From Rheinheimera hassiensis (GTDB lineage: Bacteria > Pseudomonadota > Gammaproteobacteria > Enterobacterales > Alteromonadaceae): a DNA stretch of 64,000 nucleotides. The stretch's first letter is position 1, and each line of letters opens with the position of its first letter. The notes beneath the pieces were generated by a model. The model searched no databases. It saw nothing but the letters and a program-made list of their open reading frames with translations, and had not been told where the DNA came from. The position numbers and the translations under genes were made by a program. The stretch covers positions 62,001 through 126,000 of the forward strand of contig NZ_JAKUJZ010000006.1 of NCBI RefSeq assembly GCF_022436675.1, written 5' to 3'. Shown here piece after piece: positions 35,785-46,603 of the stretch.

Positions 35785-35810
35785 GAAAAAACCCGGCCTA
35801 AGCCGGGTTT
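35785..35810 (-). terminator. Terminator of the Tol-Pal operon
   Basis: AAACCCGGC at 35789-35797 pairs with GCCGGGTTT at 35802-35810. Read on the reverse strand the hairpin follows the cpoB stop at once and ends in a run of six or more T (the A run at 35785-35791). Confidence 0.9.
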
Positions 35811-35813
35811 GTA

Positions 35814-36626
35814 TTATTTAAGTGCGTTGATTCTATCCTGCGCCAGCTTCGCTGAAGTAGCGTTGGGCTGTTTTTCCAGCAACTGACGGTAGTACCGCAG
35901 TGCTGCATTTTTGTCGTTCTCGCGCTCTGCCACTTGCCCTAATTTTAATAAGGCATCGGCCACTTTACCGGAATCCGGGAAGTTATTTACTACCCGCTCA
36001 AAATGCGTCTTCGCTTTAGCCAGTTCATTATTGTTAAATAACAACTGTCCCAGCCAATAGTGTGCGTTAGGCGCATAGCCTGAATCAGGGTAACTCTGAA
36101 TAAAGTTTTCGAACTCAGGAATTGCTGCATCATAGCGGCGCTCTTTCAGTACCATATTTACCGCTTTATCATAGGCTTCATTTTCAGAAACATCAGATGA
36201 ATACGCCGCAGCACTGGCAGCAGGTGCCGGGGTGTTTGTTGGTATTGTCGGTATAGTGGCAGACGGCGTTGTCTGTATTGCGCTGACACGCCGCTCTATT
36301 TCCTGATAGATATCGCGCTGACGCTGCAGGATTTCTTCAAGCTGATACGTATGTGTTTCAGTTACTCCGCGCAGCTCGCTCACTTCGTCCAACAACATTT
36401 GTAGCTGCTGGGCCATACTAAGCTGCGCATCTGATCTTGCTTTAACAATACGCTCAAGCTCAGCTAAGCGTTGTTCCATAGAACCCGCAGGCTGAGCCTG
36501 TTGAGTAGTGCTAATAGCAGATCGGTTGCGGTTAATATCAGTAACCGGCGCCGGATTGGCGATAGCACTGGCGTGAGCCAGTGTTATCGCGGTTAGCAGA
36601 GTATATTTCACTGTCATGCGTATCAA
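35814..36626 (-). CDS. cpoB: Cell division coordinator CpoB (YbgF)
   Basis: A 270-residue periplasmic protein with a signal peptide (ending AIANP), an N-terminal coiled coil (about residues 47-115, MEQRLAELERIVKARSDAQL and on) and a C-terminal TPR domain (about 145-268, with YDAAIPEFENFIQSYPDSGY and similar repeats). It links Tol-Pal-driven outer-membrane constriction to PBP1B activity. It is the last gene of ybgC-tolQRAB-pal-cpoB, 18 bases after pal. Confidence 0.94.
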   Translation of the reverse strand: MIRMTVKYTLLTAITLAHASAIANPAPVTDINRNRSAISTTQQAQPAGSMEQRLAELERIVKARSDAQLSMAQQLQMLLDEVSELRGVTETHTYQLEEILQRQRDIYQEIERRVSAIQTTPSATIPTIPTNTPAPAASAAAYSSDVSENEAYDKAVNMVLKERRYDAAIPEFENFIQSYPDSGYAPNAHYWLGQLLFNNNELAKAKTHFERVVNNFPDSGKVADALLKLGQVAERENDKNAALRYYRQLLEKQPNATSAKLAQDRINALK

Positions 36627-36644
36627 TATCGTAATGAGTCTGGA

Positions 36645-37166
36645 TTAGTAGACTAACACTGCACGACGGTTTTTAGCAAAACTTGCTTCACCACGTGATG
36701 CATCAGCTGGCTTTTCTTCACCGTAGCTAACAGTAGAGATTTGGCCGGCAGAAACACCCAGGTTTTGCAGGTATTGTACTACTGATACAGCACGACGCTC
36801 GCCCAGAGCGATGTTGTATTCTGGTGTGCCGCGCTCGTCAGTGTGGCCTTCTACAGTTACACGAACACTTGGGTTAGCCGTTAAGAAAGCGCCGTGAGCT
36901 TGCAGCACTTCGATAAACTCAGGACGGATAGTCGCTGTATCAAAGTCGAAGTAAACGGTGTTTTCCTGACGCAGAGCTTCCAGCTTCTGACGTAATTGTT
37001 CTGCAGGGCTTACTGCCTGCTCAACAGTTTCAACTTGCACAGTTTCCTGAGCCATGCCTGAAGTATCTGCATCAGATGCGTCAGTTGAAGAAGTTGAGCT
37101 ACAAGCAGCCATGGTCAGCACTGGTAATGCGATCAATAAACTTTTTAACACTTTATTTAATTTCAT
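36645..37166 (-). CDS. pal: Peptidoglycan-associated lipoprotein Pal
   Basis: A 173-residue outer-membrane lipoprotein. The lipobox is LTMAAC (Cys22). The OmpA-like domain (about residues 65-173) shows [23 protein letters not shown] and the peptidoglycan-binding arginine block [14 protein letters not shown]. It binds peptidoglycan and TolB and holds the outer membrane during division. Confidence 0.96.
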   Translation of the reverse strand: MKLNKVLKSLLIALPVLTMAACSSTSSTDASDADTSGMAQETVQVETVEQAVSPAEQLRQKLEALRQENTVYFDFDTATIRPEFIEVLQAHGAFLTANPSVRVTVEGHTDERGTPEYNIALGERRAVSVVQYLQNLGVSAGQISTVSYGEEKPADASRGEASFAKNRRAVLVY

Positions 37167-37206
37167 GATGTTGTCCTTAGTATTTAATGTAATAACGCTT
37201 TTTATT

Positions 37207-38562
37207 TTATAAAAACGGCGACCACGACGGAGACTTAACTTGCCCTTCTACCGCCGGCAGACGCGCTTTAAAACGACCGTCCATAGAAACCAGTGCTAAC
37301 ACCTGCGAAGAACCATGGGTGGTACTATAAATAATCATAGAACCATTTGGCGCCACGCTGGGTGACTCGTCCAGATTTGTCTTTGTTAACACTTGCAAAA
37401 AACGGGTCTGACGATCCATTTTTGCAATGTGATACTGCCCTCTGGTGCGATTCACCATTACAACCGAATTTCCATCCGGAGTGTAAGAGCCCGCCAGGTT
37501 CATTTCACCTTCAAAGGTTAAACGTCTGGTCGCACCCGTTAACAAATTTACGCTATAAAGTTGCGGATTTCCACCTCGCTCCGAACTAAATAGCAGCTCC
37601 TTACCATCAGGTGCCCACGACGGTTCAGTGTCGATAGCACGATGATTTGTTACTCGCGTCAATGCCTTAGTGGCTACATCCATCACGTAGATTTCTGCAT
37701 TACCGTCTTTCGACAGCACCAGGGCCAAGCGCTTGCCGTCCGGCGACCATGTTGGCGCACCGTTAATACCCGGTGTGCTGCTTAACATAGTACGACGTCC
37801 GCTATAAATATCTTGTACATAAATTTGAGACTGGCGCTTTTCAAATGTCACATAAGCCAGTTTAGTGCCATCAGGCGACCAACTGGGCGACATTAACGGC
37901 TCTTTAGAGCGCAGCAGTACTTGTTCATTTGCACCATCGTAATCGGCAACAATTAACTGATAAGGAAACTGCTGGTTACGGTTTACCAATACATAGGCAA
38001 TTTTGGTTAAAAATGCACCACGCTCACCGGTAAGCTTCTCATATACTATGTCACTGATACGGTGGGCATATTGGCGGAACTGGCTACCATTAATAGTGGT
38101 TTCACGGCTATCAAGAATATGCGCCATGCTGCCGGTTAAACGCCCGGCATTTAGCGATTGCCGATCTGCGCTGTTGCTGCCTTTCAATACGTCGATCAGT
38201 TCAAAACTAACAGTATAACGGTCAATACCCACTTCTGTAATCTGGCCTATCACAATAGCCTCAACACCTTCACGCGCCCAGGCAGCGTAGTCAATTTGTG
38301 CTGATGTAGGTGGCCGTTGGGGCATTTTTATACTGGCCAGCGGGCTAAATTTACCGCTGCGCATCAGATCGGCAGCAATAACTTCATCAATACGCTCTTT
38401 GGGTAAATTAGCGCCTTTAAAAGTAAATGGCAGTATTGCGATCGGCCTGCCTGTATCAATACCACCTGTAATTACTATTTCCAAAGAAGCATGTGCTTGC
38501 TTGCTTGAAAACAACACTAACACCACAACAAATACCAAACTGTATAACTTATTAATATTCAA
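37207..38562 (-). CDS. tolB: Tol-Pal protein TolB
   Basis: A 451-residue periplasmic protein with a signal peptide (ending AHA). The N-terminal domain (about residues 30-165) starts [20 protein letters not shown]; the C-terminal six-bladed propeller (about 190-450) has repeated [24 protein letters not shown] and [12 protein letters not shown] strands. It binds Pal and, through its N-terminal segment, TolA. Its start overlaps tolA by 4 bases. Confidence 0.97.
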   Translation of the reverse strand: MNINKLYSLVFVVVLVLFSSKQAHASLEIVITGGIDTGRPIAILPFTFKGANLPKERIDEVIAADLMRSGKFSPLASIKMPQRPPTSAQIDYAAWAREGVEAIVIGQITEVGIDRYTVSFELIDVLKGSNSADRQSLNAGRLTGSMAHILDSRETTINGSQFRQYAHRISDIVYEKLTGERGAFLTKIAYVLVNRNQQFPYQLIVADYDGANEQVLLRSKEPLMSPSWSPDGTKLAYVTFEKRQSQIYVQDIYSGRRTMLSSTPGINGAPTWSPDGKRLALVLSKDGNAEIYVMDVATKALTRVTNHRAIDTEPSWAPDGKELLFSSERGGNPQLYSVNLLTGATRRLTFEGEMNLAGSYTPDGNSVVMVNRTRGQYHIAKMDRQTRFLQVLTKTNLDESPSVAPNGSMIIYSTTHGSSQVLALVSMDGRFKARLPAVEGQVKSPSWSPFL

Positions 38563-39476
38563 AACTGAGGCTCCACTTTAAGCGTAATATCTTTCATTTG
38601 TTCATAAACTTCAGGATCAGAGGACATTGGCATAGTGCCTATACGATTTATCGCCCTTTCTGCAGCAGCACAAACGTTACTATCACCGCCAAGAACCTTG
38701 ACGTTGGTTACAAACCCAGTCGTCGCTAATCTAATATTTACCGAACAAGACCTGCCTCTCATACTGTCATCTTTAATTAGCGCATTATCTACTGCATCGC
38801 GGATCAATGCCGTATAGCGCTGAACTTCTGTCGCTGCCTGCCTTGCCCTTGCTGCGGAACGAGCCTGCGCTTCTTTTGCCATTTGTTCCTGCATGGCTCT
38901 TTCCTGCTCAGCGCGCTCTTTAGCTTCTGCAGCCTGGCGTGCCCGCTCTGCAGCAGCTTTTTCTGCGGCTTCCTGCTCAGCTTTACGTTTTTGCTCAGCA
39001 GCTTTGGCAGCATCTTCTGCTTTTTTCCGTTCCTGCTCTTTCGCTATTCTGGCTTGTTCAGCTTCGCGCGCCTTGGCAGCTTCCTGCTCCTGCTGCTTTT
39101 TCGCATCAGCAGCTGCTGCTTTAGACTTTTTCGCCTCTTCATCTGCCTGGCGTTTTTCCGCTGCTACCCGCTTTAAACGCGCCTCTTCTTCAGCGCGGTT
39201 TTTTTCGGCCTGCTGTGCCCGGCGTTCCAGATCACGAATACGTTTTTCTTCAGCAGCACGGGCGTTATCACGCTCTTGCTGCATTTGCTGCACCCGGTTA
39301 TTTAATTGCTGCTCATCTATCGCAACCGCCTCAACCGGGGCTTTGCCTTCAGATTCCAGACTAACGTTCACCATCTCGGGCGTACTGGAAAAGTCGGCGC
39401 CAAAAACCAGCAATATCACTATAGCCAAATGCAGGCCAAGCGATTTTGCCAATTGTGGATCTATTGCAACAGCCAT
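38559..39476 (-). CDS. tolA: Tol-Pal protein TolA
   Basis: A 305-residue protein with one N-terminal membrane helix (about residues 12-26), a long alanine-, lysine- and glutamate-rich helix (about 55-215) that spans the periplasm, and a globular C-terminal domain (about 220-305, with the single [14 protein letters not shown] segment and a second cysteine in [10 protein letters not shown]). It transmits proton-motive-force energy from TolQR to TolB-Pal. Shorter than E. coli TolA (421) because the helix is shorter. Confidence 0.95.
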   Translation of the reverse strand: MAVAIDPQLAKSLGLHLAIVILLVFGADFSSTPEMVNVSLESEGKAPVEAVAIDEQQLNNRVQQMQQERDNARAAEEKRIRDLERRAQQAEKNRAEEEARLKRVAAEKRQADEEAKKSKAAAADAKKQQEQEAAKAREAEQARIAKEQERKKAEDAAKAAEQKRKAEQEAAEKAAAERARQAAEAKERAEQERAMQEQMAKEAQARSAARARQAATEVQRYTALIRDAVDNALIKDDSMRGRSCSVNIRLATTGFVTNVKVLGGDSNVCAAAERAINRIGTMPMSSDPEVYEQMKDITLKVEPQF

Positions 39477-39477
39477 C

Positions 39478-39909
39478 TCAGTTTGAATCCACGTTATCTG
39501 TCATCAGTCCAACAGAGGGTGCACCAGCACCTTTAAGCACATTGATCAGGCGGATAACAGCATCATAACTAACTTTACGATCACCCTTTACTATCACTTG
39601 CGTACCCGGTTCTATTTTCAGCCAGCTGGCTACCTCAACAGTTAACTCAGCTGCCGTAAATGGCCCTTGCTGTTTACCGTCTTTCTCAAAATAGTACAAA
39701 CCGTCCTGGTCTACCGTTGCCACAAGCGGCGTTTTACCGTCTTGCATTTGCTTTATCGGCTCTGCTGCTGACTTAGGCAATTCCACCTTCACGCCCTGAG
39801 TAATCAGCGGCGTTGTCACCATAAAAATGACCAGTAGCACCAACATAACATCGATATAAGGCACTACGTTTATTTCAGCCTTCAAACGACGTTTTTTACG
39901 TACATACAT
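39478..39909 (-). CDS. tolR: Tol-Pal protein TolR
   Basis: A 143-residue inner-membrane protein with one N-terminal helix containing the proton-path aspartate in VVPYIDVMLVLLVIFMVTTPL (Asp20) and a periplasmic ExbD-like domain. Forms the motor with TolQ. It overlaps tolQ by one base and is one base from tolA. Confidence 0.95.
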   Translation of the reverse strand: MYVRKKRRLKAEINVVPYIDVMLVLLVIFMVTTPLITQGVKVELPKSAAEPIKQMQDGKTPLVATVDQDGLYYFEKDGKQQGPFTAAELTVEVASWLKIEPGTQVIVKGDRKVSYDAVIRLINVLKGAGAPSVGLMTDNVDSN

Positions 39910-40598
39910 CAGGCAGCTTCTCCGCCGTTAGATACCGCCTGCCGGTGCAGAATATTGGCAAACTCTTCAACAAAGTTGGCATAACTGCTTTCAAGCATTT
40001 CTACCTGATGCGAAAACTTGTTATAAGCAATTACTGCCGGAATAGCGGCAAATAAACCAATCGCCGTGGCAATAAGTGCTTCAGCAATACCCGGTGCTAC
40101 CATAGACAGCGTAGCTTGCTCTACGGCACCTAAGGCGATAAATGAGTTCATGATACCCCATACCGTGCCAAACAGACCGATATAAGGGCTGATAGAGCCA
40201 ACAGTGGCTAAAAACGGTAAGTGCATCTCCAGCCGCTCTACCTCGCGGGACAAGCCAACACGCATTGCGCGCTGAGTGCCTTCCATTACTGCGGCAGGTT
40301 GACGGCTGTTAGTTTTATGCAGACGGGCAAACTCTTTAAAGCCAGCTTTAAACAGGGTTTCTAAACCATTGTTTGATGCTCTGGCACTGACTTCGTTATA
40401 CAATTTCGCTAAGTCGACACCTGACCAGAACTTATCTTCAAACTTCTTTGCTTCAACCACTGCTTCACTTAACGCTTTACGCCGGCGGAAAATCATAGTC
40501 CATGACATTACTGACATCGCCAGTAAAATCAGCATGACCAGTTGCACAACAAAACTGGCTTCGATCAACAAACTTAAAATAGAAATTTCACCTGCCAC
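39909..40598 (-). CDS. tolQ: Tol-Pal protein TolQ
   Basis: A 229-residue inner-membrane protein of the MotA/TolQ/ExbB family with three helices: about residues 15-35, 135-155 ([20 protein letters not shown], a family signature) and 168-190 ([20 protein letters not shown]). With TolR it forms the proton channel. Its start lies 11 bases inside the end of ybgC. Confidence 0.96.
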   Translation of the reverse strand: MAGEISILSLLIEASFVVQLVMLILLAMSVMSWTMIFRRRKALSEAVVEAKKFEDKFWSGVDLAKLYNEVSARASNNGLETLFKAGFKEFARLHKTNSRQPAAVMEGTQRAMRVGLSREVERLEMHLPFLATVGSISPYIGLFGTVWGIMNSFIALGAVEQATLSMVAPGIAEALIATAIGLFAAIPAVIAYNKFSHQVEMLESSYANFVEEFANILHRQAVSNGGEAA

Positions 40599-40998
40599 GC
40601 GCTAACACCTCTGACACTTCGGCCGGAAAAGCCCTGGCCTTCATCTCCTGTAATGAAATACAGGCTACTTTAATATGTGCTGAACAAACCAAGTCTGCCG
40701 CACTATTATGAATACTTTGCTTAAAAACTATACTTGCTTGCTTTAAGGTACTGATTTGACTCGATACCGTCAATAATTCATTAAATCTAGCTGGCTTTTT
40801 GTTATCCATTAAAACTTGTGTAACAACAAAAGCGACATTATTTGACAATAATAAATCCTGCTCAATACCCAGTGCGCGCAACCACTCGGTGCGCGCTCGC
40901 TCAAAAAATTTTAAATAATTAGCATAATAAACTATTCCTCCGGCGTCGGTATCTTCATAGTACACACGCACAGGGAATGTAAAGACTGTTTCTGACAT
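40588..40998 (-). CDS. ybgC: Acyl-CoA thioesterase YbgC
   Basis: A hot-dog-fold thioesterase, 136 residues from the ATG at 40998 ([18 protein letters not shown]), a start that matches the family length; an ATG at 41043 would add fifteen residues. The active-site block [25 protein letters not shown] contains the catalytic aspartate. It acts on acyl-CoA thioesters and is thought to link phospholipid metabolism with the Tol machine. First gene of the operon. Confidence 0.93.
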   Translation of the reverse strand: MSETVFTFPVRVYYEDTDAGGIVYYANYLKFFERARTEWLRALGIEQDLLLSNNVAFVVTQVLMDNKKPARFNELLTVSSQISTLKQASIVFKQSIHNSAADLVCSAHIKVACISLQEMKARAFPAEVSEVLARGR

Positions 40999-41381
40999 GA
41001 GCATTCGCTTTAATTGCTGCATATGATAAGTAAGCCGGGACACTAACTCAATTGCCCGACAAGCAGAACGGCAACTATATTTTTCTTCATCAGCTACTTG
41101 TAATTTTCATTCGTTTCTGTTGACCCATATAATTTTATGAGGTTCCGTAAAAAATACATTTTTTATGCCTTATTTAACTCTATATGCCAGATACACTTAG
41201 CTATAGTACTCACTCTAAAAGCCTGATAAAAAGTAATGTGCTGTATCTTCCATGCTTAAGATTAACCCCACATGAACAGTGCGCTTGCAACGATGCCTCT
41301 TTAGGGGTTGATTAAATTTAACACTAAGCTGCCCCGAACACGTATTAGTTTTTTTAATGCTGGCGTACTAAATTTTCTCGT
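40999..41381. other. AT-rich non-coding region upstream of ybgC
   Basis: About 380 bases with no credible gene. The promoter of the Tol-Pal operon must lie on the reverse strand here, but no element stands out. A TTGACC at about 41119 on the plus strand lacks a matching -10. Confidence 0.5.
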
Positions 41382-41410
41382 TTGAAGTAATTACTCCAAA
41401 TCCTTATTAT
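41382..41410 (+). promoter_or_regulatory. Sigma-70-like promoter of the candidate small RNA
   Basis: TTGAAG at 41382-41387, an exact 17-base spacer, then TATTAT at 41405-41410. Transcription would start near 41417. No gene on this strand lies downstream before the terminator at 41561-41589. Confidence 0.55.
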
Positions 41411-41416
41411 TACACC

Positions 41417-41589
41417 TGTGTTCTGAGCTAGCGCAAGAGTGAGGCAAGAAGTTACCGCACTTTAGTGAAGATCATTTGGTAGCGAGATTTGTGTTATTTC
41501 CAAATTTTGTTGCTGTTTAAGCATGTTCCCTGGATTTTTTGAAGCACTCCTTCAACTTGTAGCCCGCTCCCTGAGCGGGCTTTTTTTTT
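41417..41589 (+). ncRNA. Candidate intergenic small RNA, about 173 nt
   Basis: The stretch runs from a good promoter to a strong terminator (AGCCCGCTC at 41561-41569, loop CCT, GAGCGGGCT at 41573-41581, then a run of nine T starting within the stem end). A second hairpin, TTGAAG (41539-41544) with CTTCAA (41550-41555), lies just before it. No convincing reading frame is present. The T-rich terminator tail would suit Hfq binding. It does not look like 6S, Spot 42, RyhB, GlmZ or tmRNA as I remember them. Confidence 0.5.
41561..41589 (+). terminator. Strong plus-strand intrinsic terminator
   Basis: A 9-bp perfect stem with a 3-base loop followed by nine T. There is no plus-strand gene upstream for several kilobases, so it must end an RNA that starts in this gap. 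Confidence 0.9.
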
Positions 41590-41714
41590 ATCCACGTCCT
41601 GGCTCGCGCTGCAGCGTTGTTGCCTGCATTAAAGCGCAACACTCACATAGTCTACTATGCTCGTATTGCACTTTAACTTGTCGCCTAGCTGCAGCACCAG
41701 CCAGTTAGTGGATA
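41589..41714. mobile_element. 126-bp nested palindrome, MITE-like
   Basis: Paired arms nest in order from outside: TATCCAC (41589-41595) with GTGGATA (41708-41714); CTGGCT (41600-41605) with AGCCAG (41699-41704); GCTGCAGC (41608-41615) with the same sequence at 41688-41695; TTAAAGCGCAA (41629-41639) with TTGCACTTTAA (41666-41676, one mismatch); CATAGT (41646-41651) with ACTATG (41654-41659). The outer ends are bounded by TA, as for elements moved by IS630-type transposases. It ends 12 bases from the ruvB stop. Confidence 0.6.
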
Positions 41715-41726
41715 CTTTCATTCAGC

Positions 41727-42737
41727 TTAATCTGCTTGCGGTAAGTCAAAGCCAAAGTGAGCATAGGCCCGTGGCGAGGCAATACGGCCACGCGGCGTGC
41801 GCTGAATAAAACCCTGCTGAATTAAAAACGGTTCTATTACATCTTCAATGGTATCTTTTTCTTCGCCAATGGCCGCGGCTAAGTTATCTAAGCCCACCGG
41901 GCCACCCATAAATTTTTCAATAATGGCCAAAATAAGTTTGCGGTCCATATAGTCGAAGCCTTCAGCATCTACATCCACCATCAGCAGCGCTTGTGATGCA
42001 ATCTCTACCGTCACCTCACCATTAGCTTTAACCTGGGCATAATCACGTACACGGCGCAGTAAACGGTTGGCAATACGGGGGGTGCCGCGCGAGCGCCTGG
42101 CAATTTCTGCTGCGCCGGCTTCGTCCAGCACTAAGTTTAGAAAGTGCGCCGAGCGCAGAATGATCTGCGTTAACTCCGACACTTTATAAAACTCCAGCCG
42201 CTGCACTATGCCAAAGCGATCACGCAGTGGTGATGTTAAGGCTCCGGCACGCGTAGTCGCGCCCACTAAGGTAAACGGCGGTAAATCCAGCTTAATTGAG
42301 CGTGCCGCCGGGCCCTCGCCTATCATAATGTCCAACTGATAGTCTTCCATCGCCGGATAGAGAATCTCTTCCACCACCGGGCTTAAGCGGTGGATCTCGT
42401 CAATAAACAGTACATCGTTTGGCTCAAGGTTGGTCAGTAGCGCCGCTAAGTCACCGGCTTTTTCCAGCACCGGGCCTGAGGTGGTTTTAATATTCACGCC
42501 CATTTCGTTGGCAACGATCATCGCCAGCGTGGTTTTACCCAAACCCGGCGGGCCGAAGATCAACAGGTGATCCAACGGATCCCCCCTGCCTCTGGCGGCT
42601 TCAATAAAAATCGCCATCTGTTGGCAGACATGCTCTTGCCCGGTGTAATCGGCCAGAGTTTTTGGCCTTATGGCACGGTCAATTACCTCGTCTTCACGGG
42701 TGGCACTGGTTTGAATTAAACGATCAGCTTCTATCAT
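41727..42737 (-). CDS. ruvB: Holliday junction branch migration ATPase RuvB
   Basis: A 336-residue AAA+ motor. Walker A is GPPGLGKTT near residues 62-70, Walker [10 protein letters not shown] near 109-117, sensor GATTRAG near 160, and arginine finger region SPLRDRFG. The C-terminal winged-helix domain ends with [12 protein letters not shown]. It drives branch migration with RuvA. Separated from ruvA by 3 bases. Confidence 0.97.
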   Translation of the reverse strand: MIEADRLIQTSATREDEVIDRAIRPKTLADYTGQEHVCQQMAIFIEAARGRGDPLDHLLIFGPPGLGKTTLAMIVANEMGVNIKTTSGPVLEKAGDLAALLTNLEPNDVLFIDEIHRLSPVVEEILYPAMEDYQLDIMIGEGPAARSIKLDLPPFTLVGATTRAGALTSPLRDRFGIVQRLEFYKVSELTQIILRSAHFLNLVLDEAGAAEIARRSRGTPRIANRLLRRVRDYAQVKANGEVTVEIASQALLMVDVDAEGFDYMDRKLILAIIEKFMGGPVGLDNLAAAIGEEKDTIEDVIEPFLIQQGFIQRTPRGRIASPRAYAHFGFDLPQAD

Positions 42738-42740
42738 GGT

Positions 42741-43361
42741 TTACATCATGCTCCGCAGCGCCGCTTTTATCAGCTGTTCACTGCTCATGCCGCTTTGTTT
42801 TACCTTTTGTACGGCTTTGTCGGCCTGTAACTGGCTGTAACCCAGCGAAACCAGCGCGCTGGCAGCATCTTGCTCTGCACTTTGCTCCGGGCTGAATATC
42901 GCTTCATCATCTTGCAGCACCAAACCATCGGTAATTGGCGTATTAGGTGCTATGCCCCAATCTTTTAATCGATCGCGCATTTCTACCACTAAACGCTCTG
43001 CGGTTTTTTTGCCCACGCCGGGTAACTTCACCAAAGTGCTGACATCATCAAGTTGTACACAGCGTACGAATTGTTGTGCTGTCATGCCGGATAAAATGGT
43101 CAGGGCCAGCTTGGGGCCAACACCGTTGGCTTTGATCAGTTGGCGAAACAGCGCGCGCTCACTCTGGTTAACAAAGCCATATAACAACTGGGCGTCTTCG
43201 CGCACAACAAAATGGGTATAAATAGTGGCTTCAACGCCGGTAGCCGGCAACTGATAAAAACTGGTCAGCGGCAGTTGTACTTCATAGCCGACACCAGCCA
43301 CTTCTATTAATAAATCCGGCGCCTGCTTTTCCAGCAGAATACCGCGTAAACGTCCAATCAT
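42741..43361 (-). CDS. ruvA: Holliday junction binding protein RuvA
   Basis: A 206-residue protein with an OB-fold start ([18 protein letters not shown]), two helix-hairpin-helix motifs ([13 protein letters not shown] and [19 protein letters not shown] near residues 75 and 110) and a C-terminal UBA-like domain that binds RuvB ([16 protein letters not shown]). It forms tetramers on the junction. Between ruvC and ruvB. Confidence 0.97.
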   Translation of the reverse strand: MIGRLRGILLEKQAPDLLIEVAGVGYEVQLPLTSFYQLPATGVEATIYTHFVVREDAQLLYGFVNQSERALFRQLIKANGVGPKLALTILSGMTAQQFVRCVQLDDVSTLVKLPGVGKKTAERLVVEMRDRLKDWGIAPNTPITDGLVLQDDEAIFSPEQSAEQDAASALVSLGYSQLQADKAVQKVKQSGMSSEQLIKAALRSMM

Positions 43362-43395
43362 AAGGTCTGCTTATAGAATAAGGTGATAAATCCGC

Positions 43396-43920
43396 TTAGC
43401 GTAACCGGCCACGCACCGTTTTGCGCGCCTGACCGGCCAAACTGATTAAACTCTGCTGAGTATGCCCATGACACAAGGCGACTGCAAGTGCATCGGCGGC
43501 GTCGGCCTGCGGGTTGGCCGGTAACTTTAATAAGGTGCGCACCATATGCTGTACCTGCGCTTTATCGGCGGCGCCGGTGCCCACGACCGACTGTTTTACC
43601 TGCCGCGCTGAGTATTCATACACCTCAAGCCCGGCATGTTTGGCGGCAACTATGGCAGCACCACGTGCCTGCCCCAGCTTTAACGCAGAGTCAGCATTGC
43701 GCGCCATAAACACCTGCTCAATGGCAAAAATAGTCGGCTGGGTTTGGCTGATAATTTCACTGACGCCGTTAAAAATATCCAACAGGCGCTCGGGCAGTAA
43801 ATCAGTGGTGGTCAGGCGGATACAGCCGCTGGCAACATACTCGAACTTCATGCCGACCTGGCGCACTACGCCGTAGCCGGTTAAACGGCTGCCCGGGTCA
43901 ATGCCCAGAATAATATTCAC
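43396..43920 (-). CDS. ruvC: Holliday junction resolvase RuvC
   Basis: A 174-residue RNase-H-fold endonuclease. Catalytic acidic residues: Asp7 (ILGIDPGSR), Glu68 (FAIEQVF), and the pair in [13 protein letters not shown] near residues 140-147. It nicks junctions symmetrically after RuvAB migration. It lies 34 bases upstream of ruvA and 13 bases after yebC. Confidence 0.97.
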   Translation of the reverse strand: MNIILGIDPGSRLTGYGVVRQVGMKFEYVASGCIRLTTTDLLPERLLDIFNGVSEIISQTQPTIFAIEQVFMARNADSALKLGQARGAAIVAAKHAGLEVYEYSARQVKQSVVGTGAADKAQVQHMVRTLLKLPANPQADAADALAVALCHGHTQQSLISLAGQARKTVRGRLR

Positions 43921-43933
43921 AGTTGCGCCACGC

Positions 43934-44677
43934 TTAACCGTGCTCTGCCATCAGCTCGTCACTGATATCGGCATTGTGATACACGTTTTGCACGTCGTCT
44001 GAGTCTTCCAATTGGTCGAGCAGTTTAAAAAACGCTGCTACATGATCTGCATCGACTTCAGCCCGGGTAGAGGGTATTAAGGTTACTTCGCTGCTATCCG
44101 GCATAAAACCAGCGGCTATCAGGGCGTCTTTCACATCATTAAACTGCTCAGCAGCGGTCAGCACTTCAAAGCTGCCATCATCATGACTGATAATATCCTC
44201 GGCTCCGGCGTTTAGCGCCGCTTCCATCAGGCTGTCTTCATCCACGCCAGGGGCAAAAATCAGTACGCCGCGGCGGCTGAATAAATAGGCTACTGAGCCA
44301 CTGGTGCCCAGGCTGCCGCCAGCTTTGGTGAATGCATGGCGGACATCGGCCACGGTGCGCTTGTGGTTGTCGGTCATGGTTTCTACAATCACCGCTACGC
44401 CATTCGGGCCATAGCCTTCATATACCAGCTCTTCGTAATTTTCGCCCTCGCTGGCACCGGCCCCGCGTTTTATGGCGCGGTCGATAGTGTCACGGGTCAT
44501 GTTTTCTGATAAGGCTTTGTCTACCGCCAATCGCAAACGCGGATTGACGCTAACATCAGGATTCAATCGGGCCGCTACGGTTAGCTCGCGGATAATTTTG
44601 GTAAAAATTTTATTTTTTTTCGCATCCTGACGGGCTTTGCGATGCTTCATGTTCGCCCATTTACTATGGCCGGCCAT
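43934..44677 (-). CDS. yebC: YebC/PmpR-family protein, main copy
   Basis: A 247-residue member with the standard start [21 protein letters not shown], then [23 protein letters not shown] and the closing [11 protein letters not shown]. It sits between aspS and ruvC as in E. coli and many relatives. Long annotated as a DNA-binding regulator; recent studies of this family point to a role at ribosomes. A second, YeeN-like paralogue is at 27050-27751. Confidence 0.96.
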   Translation of the reverse strand: MAGHSKWANMKHRKARQDAKKNKIFTKIIRELTVAARLNPDVSVNPRLRLAVDKALSENMTRDTIDRAIKRGAGASEGENYEELVYEGYGPNGVAVIVETMTDNHKRTVADVRHAFTKAGGSLGTSGSVAYLFSRRGVLIFAPGVDEDSLMEAALNAGAEDIISHDDGSFEVLTAAEQFNDVKDALIAAGFMPDSSEVTLIPSTRAEVDADHVAAFFKLLDQLEDSDDVQNVYHNADISDELMAEHG

Positions 44678-44741
44678 CAGTTACTCCTTAGTTGTGGCAG
44701 CAAGATTGCTGCCACGGTATTGCAGATAAAAATAGTAAAAC

Positions 44742-46520
44742 TTATTCTGCTTTAGCTACTACGGCGATGCCAAGCTCAGCCAGTTGTGCCGGGTTAGCGG
44801 CGCCAGGGGCATCGGTTAATGGGCAAGCGGCAGTGGCAGTTTTAGGGAACGCCATCACATCACGTATTGAAGTGGCGCCGGTCATTAACATTACCAGACG
44901 GTCCAGGCCGAAAGCCAAACCGGCGTGCGGAGGCGTGCCGTATTTTAACGCTTCCAGTAAGAAACCAAACTTTTCGCGGGCTTCTTCATCGCTGATACCC
45001 AGCAGAGTAAATACCTTAGCTTGCACATCTGCGCTGTGGATACGCACCGAACCACCACCCAATTCAGTGCCGTTTAACACCATGTCGTAGGCATTAGACA
45101 ACAGCTCACCTAGTTTCAGCTCATTGTTAGCGGTGTTTAAAAACGCCGCCGTATCCAGTGGCGAGGTAAAAGGGTGATGTACAGCAGAAAAACTGCCGTC
45201 GTCGTTTTCTTCAAACATCGGGAAGTCCACTACCCACAGTGGTTTCCAGCCCGCTTGGGTAATGCCTAAATCCTCACCCAGCTTTAAACGCAGCGCGCCC
45301 ATGGCTTCACACACCACTTTGTAGCTGTCGGCACCAAAGAAAATTAAATCGCCGTTAGCTGCAGCAGTGCGGGCAATAATAGTGCTGATAATCTCCGGCG
45401 TTAAAAATTTCGCTACCGGCGATTGCACGCCGTCTGCGCCTGCAGTTACGTCATTCACCTTCATCCAGGCTAAGCCTTTGGCACCGTAAATGCCAACAAA
45501 GCTGGTGTAGTTGTCGATATCTTTACGCGATACTTTCTCGGCAGCACCAGGTACTTTTAGCGCCACTACCCGGCCTTTGGCATCGTTAGCCGGGCCGGAG
45601 AATACTTTAAATTCAACGTCTTTAAGTAAATCGGCGACATCAACAAACTGCATCGGGTTGCGTAAATCCGGTTTGTCTGAGCCATACAGCCGCATCGCTT
45701 CCCAATACTGCATGCGTGGCATTTTGCCTAAATCGACACCCAGCAACTGGTTAAACATTTGTACAACCATCTGCTCGGTCACTTCCATGACCTGCTCTGC
45801 GCTCATAAAAGAGGTTTCAATATCAATCTGGGTGAATTCCGGCTGGCGGTCAGCCCGTAAATCTTCATCGCGGAAGCATTTAACAATTTGGTAGTAGCGA
45901 TCCAGACCCGACATCATCAGCAATTGTTTAAACAGCTGTGGTGATTGCGGCAGGGCAAAAAACTCGCCTTTGTGGGTGCGGCTTGGCACTAAGTAATCGC
46001 GGGCGCCTTCCGGTGTGGCTTTAGTTAAAATGGGCGTTTCGACGTCCATAAAACCATGGCTGTCCATAAAGTTACGCACAAAGCTGGTGACTTTAGCGCG
46101 AAACTTTAACCGCTCACTCATCAGCGGCCGGCGCAGGTCAAGGTAACGGTACTTTAAGCGCTGCTCTTCGCTGTTGTTTTGGTTAGAGTCCAGCGGCAAA
46201 GGTGCAGCTTTATTAAGGATAATCAGTTCGCTGGCGTACACTTCTACTGCGCCGGTAGCCATATCTTTGTTAATTTGCGAGTCTGGTCGTGCCCGCACCT
46301 GGCCTTTGATTTGAATACAAAATTCATTGCGCAGTGTATAGGCAACATCAAACAGGTCTTTTAAATCCGGGTCGCAGACAACCTGCACCATACCTTCACG
46401 GTCACGCAAGTCTAAGAAAATCAAACCACCCAGATCGCGGCGCCGGTTAACCCAGCCGCATAAAGACACTTGTTGCCCAACATGTTGTGCGGTTAATAAA
46501 CCACAATAATGGCTACGCAT
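44742..46520 (-). CDS. aspS: Aspartyl-tRNA synthetase
   Basis: A 592-residue class IIb synthetase. The N-terminal OB fold that reads the anticodon begins [29 protein letters not shown]. Class II motif 2 is visible at [23 protein letters not shown] near residue 205-227, the bacterial GAD insertion covers about 290-415, and motif 3 is [13 protein letters not shown] near 530. First gene of an aspS-yebC-ruvCAB cluster. Confidence 0.97.
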   Translation of the reverse strand: MRSHYCGLLTAQHVGQQVSLCGWVNRRRDLGGLIFLDLRDREGMVQVVCDPDLKDLFDVAYTLRNEFCIQIKGQVRARPDSQINKDMATGAVEVYASELIILNKAAPLPLDSNQNNSEEQRLKYRYLDLRRPLMSERLKFRAKVTSFVRNFMDSHGFMDVETPILTKATPEGARDYLVPSRTHKGEFFALPQSPQLFKQLLMMSGLDRYYQIVKCFRDEDLRADRQPEFTQIDIETSFMSAEQVMEVTEQMVVQMFNQLLGVDLGKMPRMQYWEAMRLYGSDKPDLRNPMQFVDVADLLKDVEFKVFSGPANDAKGRVVALKVPGAAEKVSRKDIDNYTSFVGIYGAKGLAWMKVNDVTAGADGVQSPVAKFLTPEIISTIIARTAAANGDLIFFGADSYKVVCEAMGALRLKLGEDLGITQAGWKPLWVVDFPMFEENDDGSFSAVHHPFTSPLDTAAFLNTANNELKLGELLSNAYDMVLNGTELGGGSVRIHSADVQAKVFTLLGISDEEAREKFGFLLEALKYGTPPHAGLAFGLDRLVMLMTGATSIRDVMAFPKTATAACPLTDAPGAANPAQLAELGIAVVAKAE

Positions 46521-46603
46521 TAAACCTTCCTTCTACCTTGCTAATCAGCGGCACTAAAATGACGGCTAATTATATAGAAATGACGCCTAATGTCACTGCC
46601 CGC

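Noticed and set aside
38893-39486. A 197-codon open frame opposite tolA
   Set aside because: It is the reverse reading of the alanine- and lysine-rich tolA helix, composed almost wholly of Ala, Ser, Cys and Phe. Such frames arise from biased codons and it has no independent support.
41523-41708. A 61-codon plus-strand open frame in the ybgC-ruvB gap
   Set aside because: It runs through the strong terminator and the nested palindrome and has no ribosome binding site or recognisable content.
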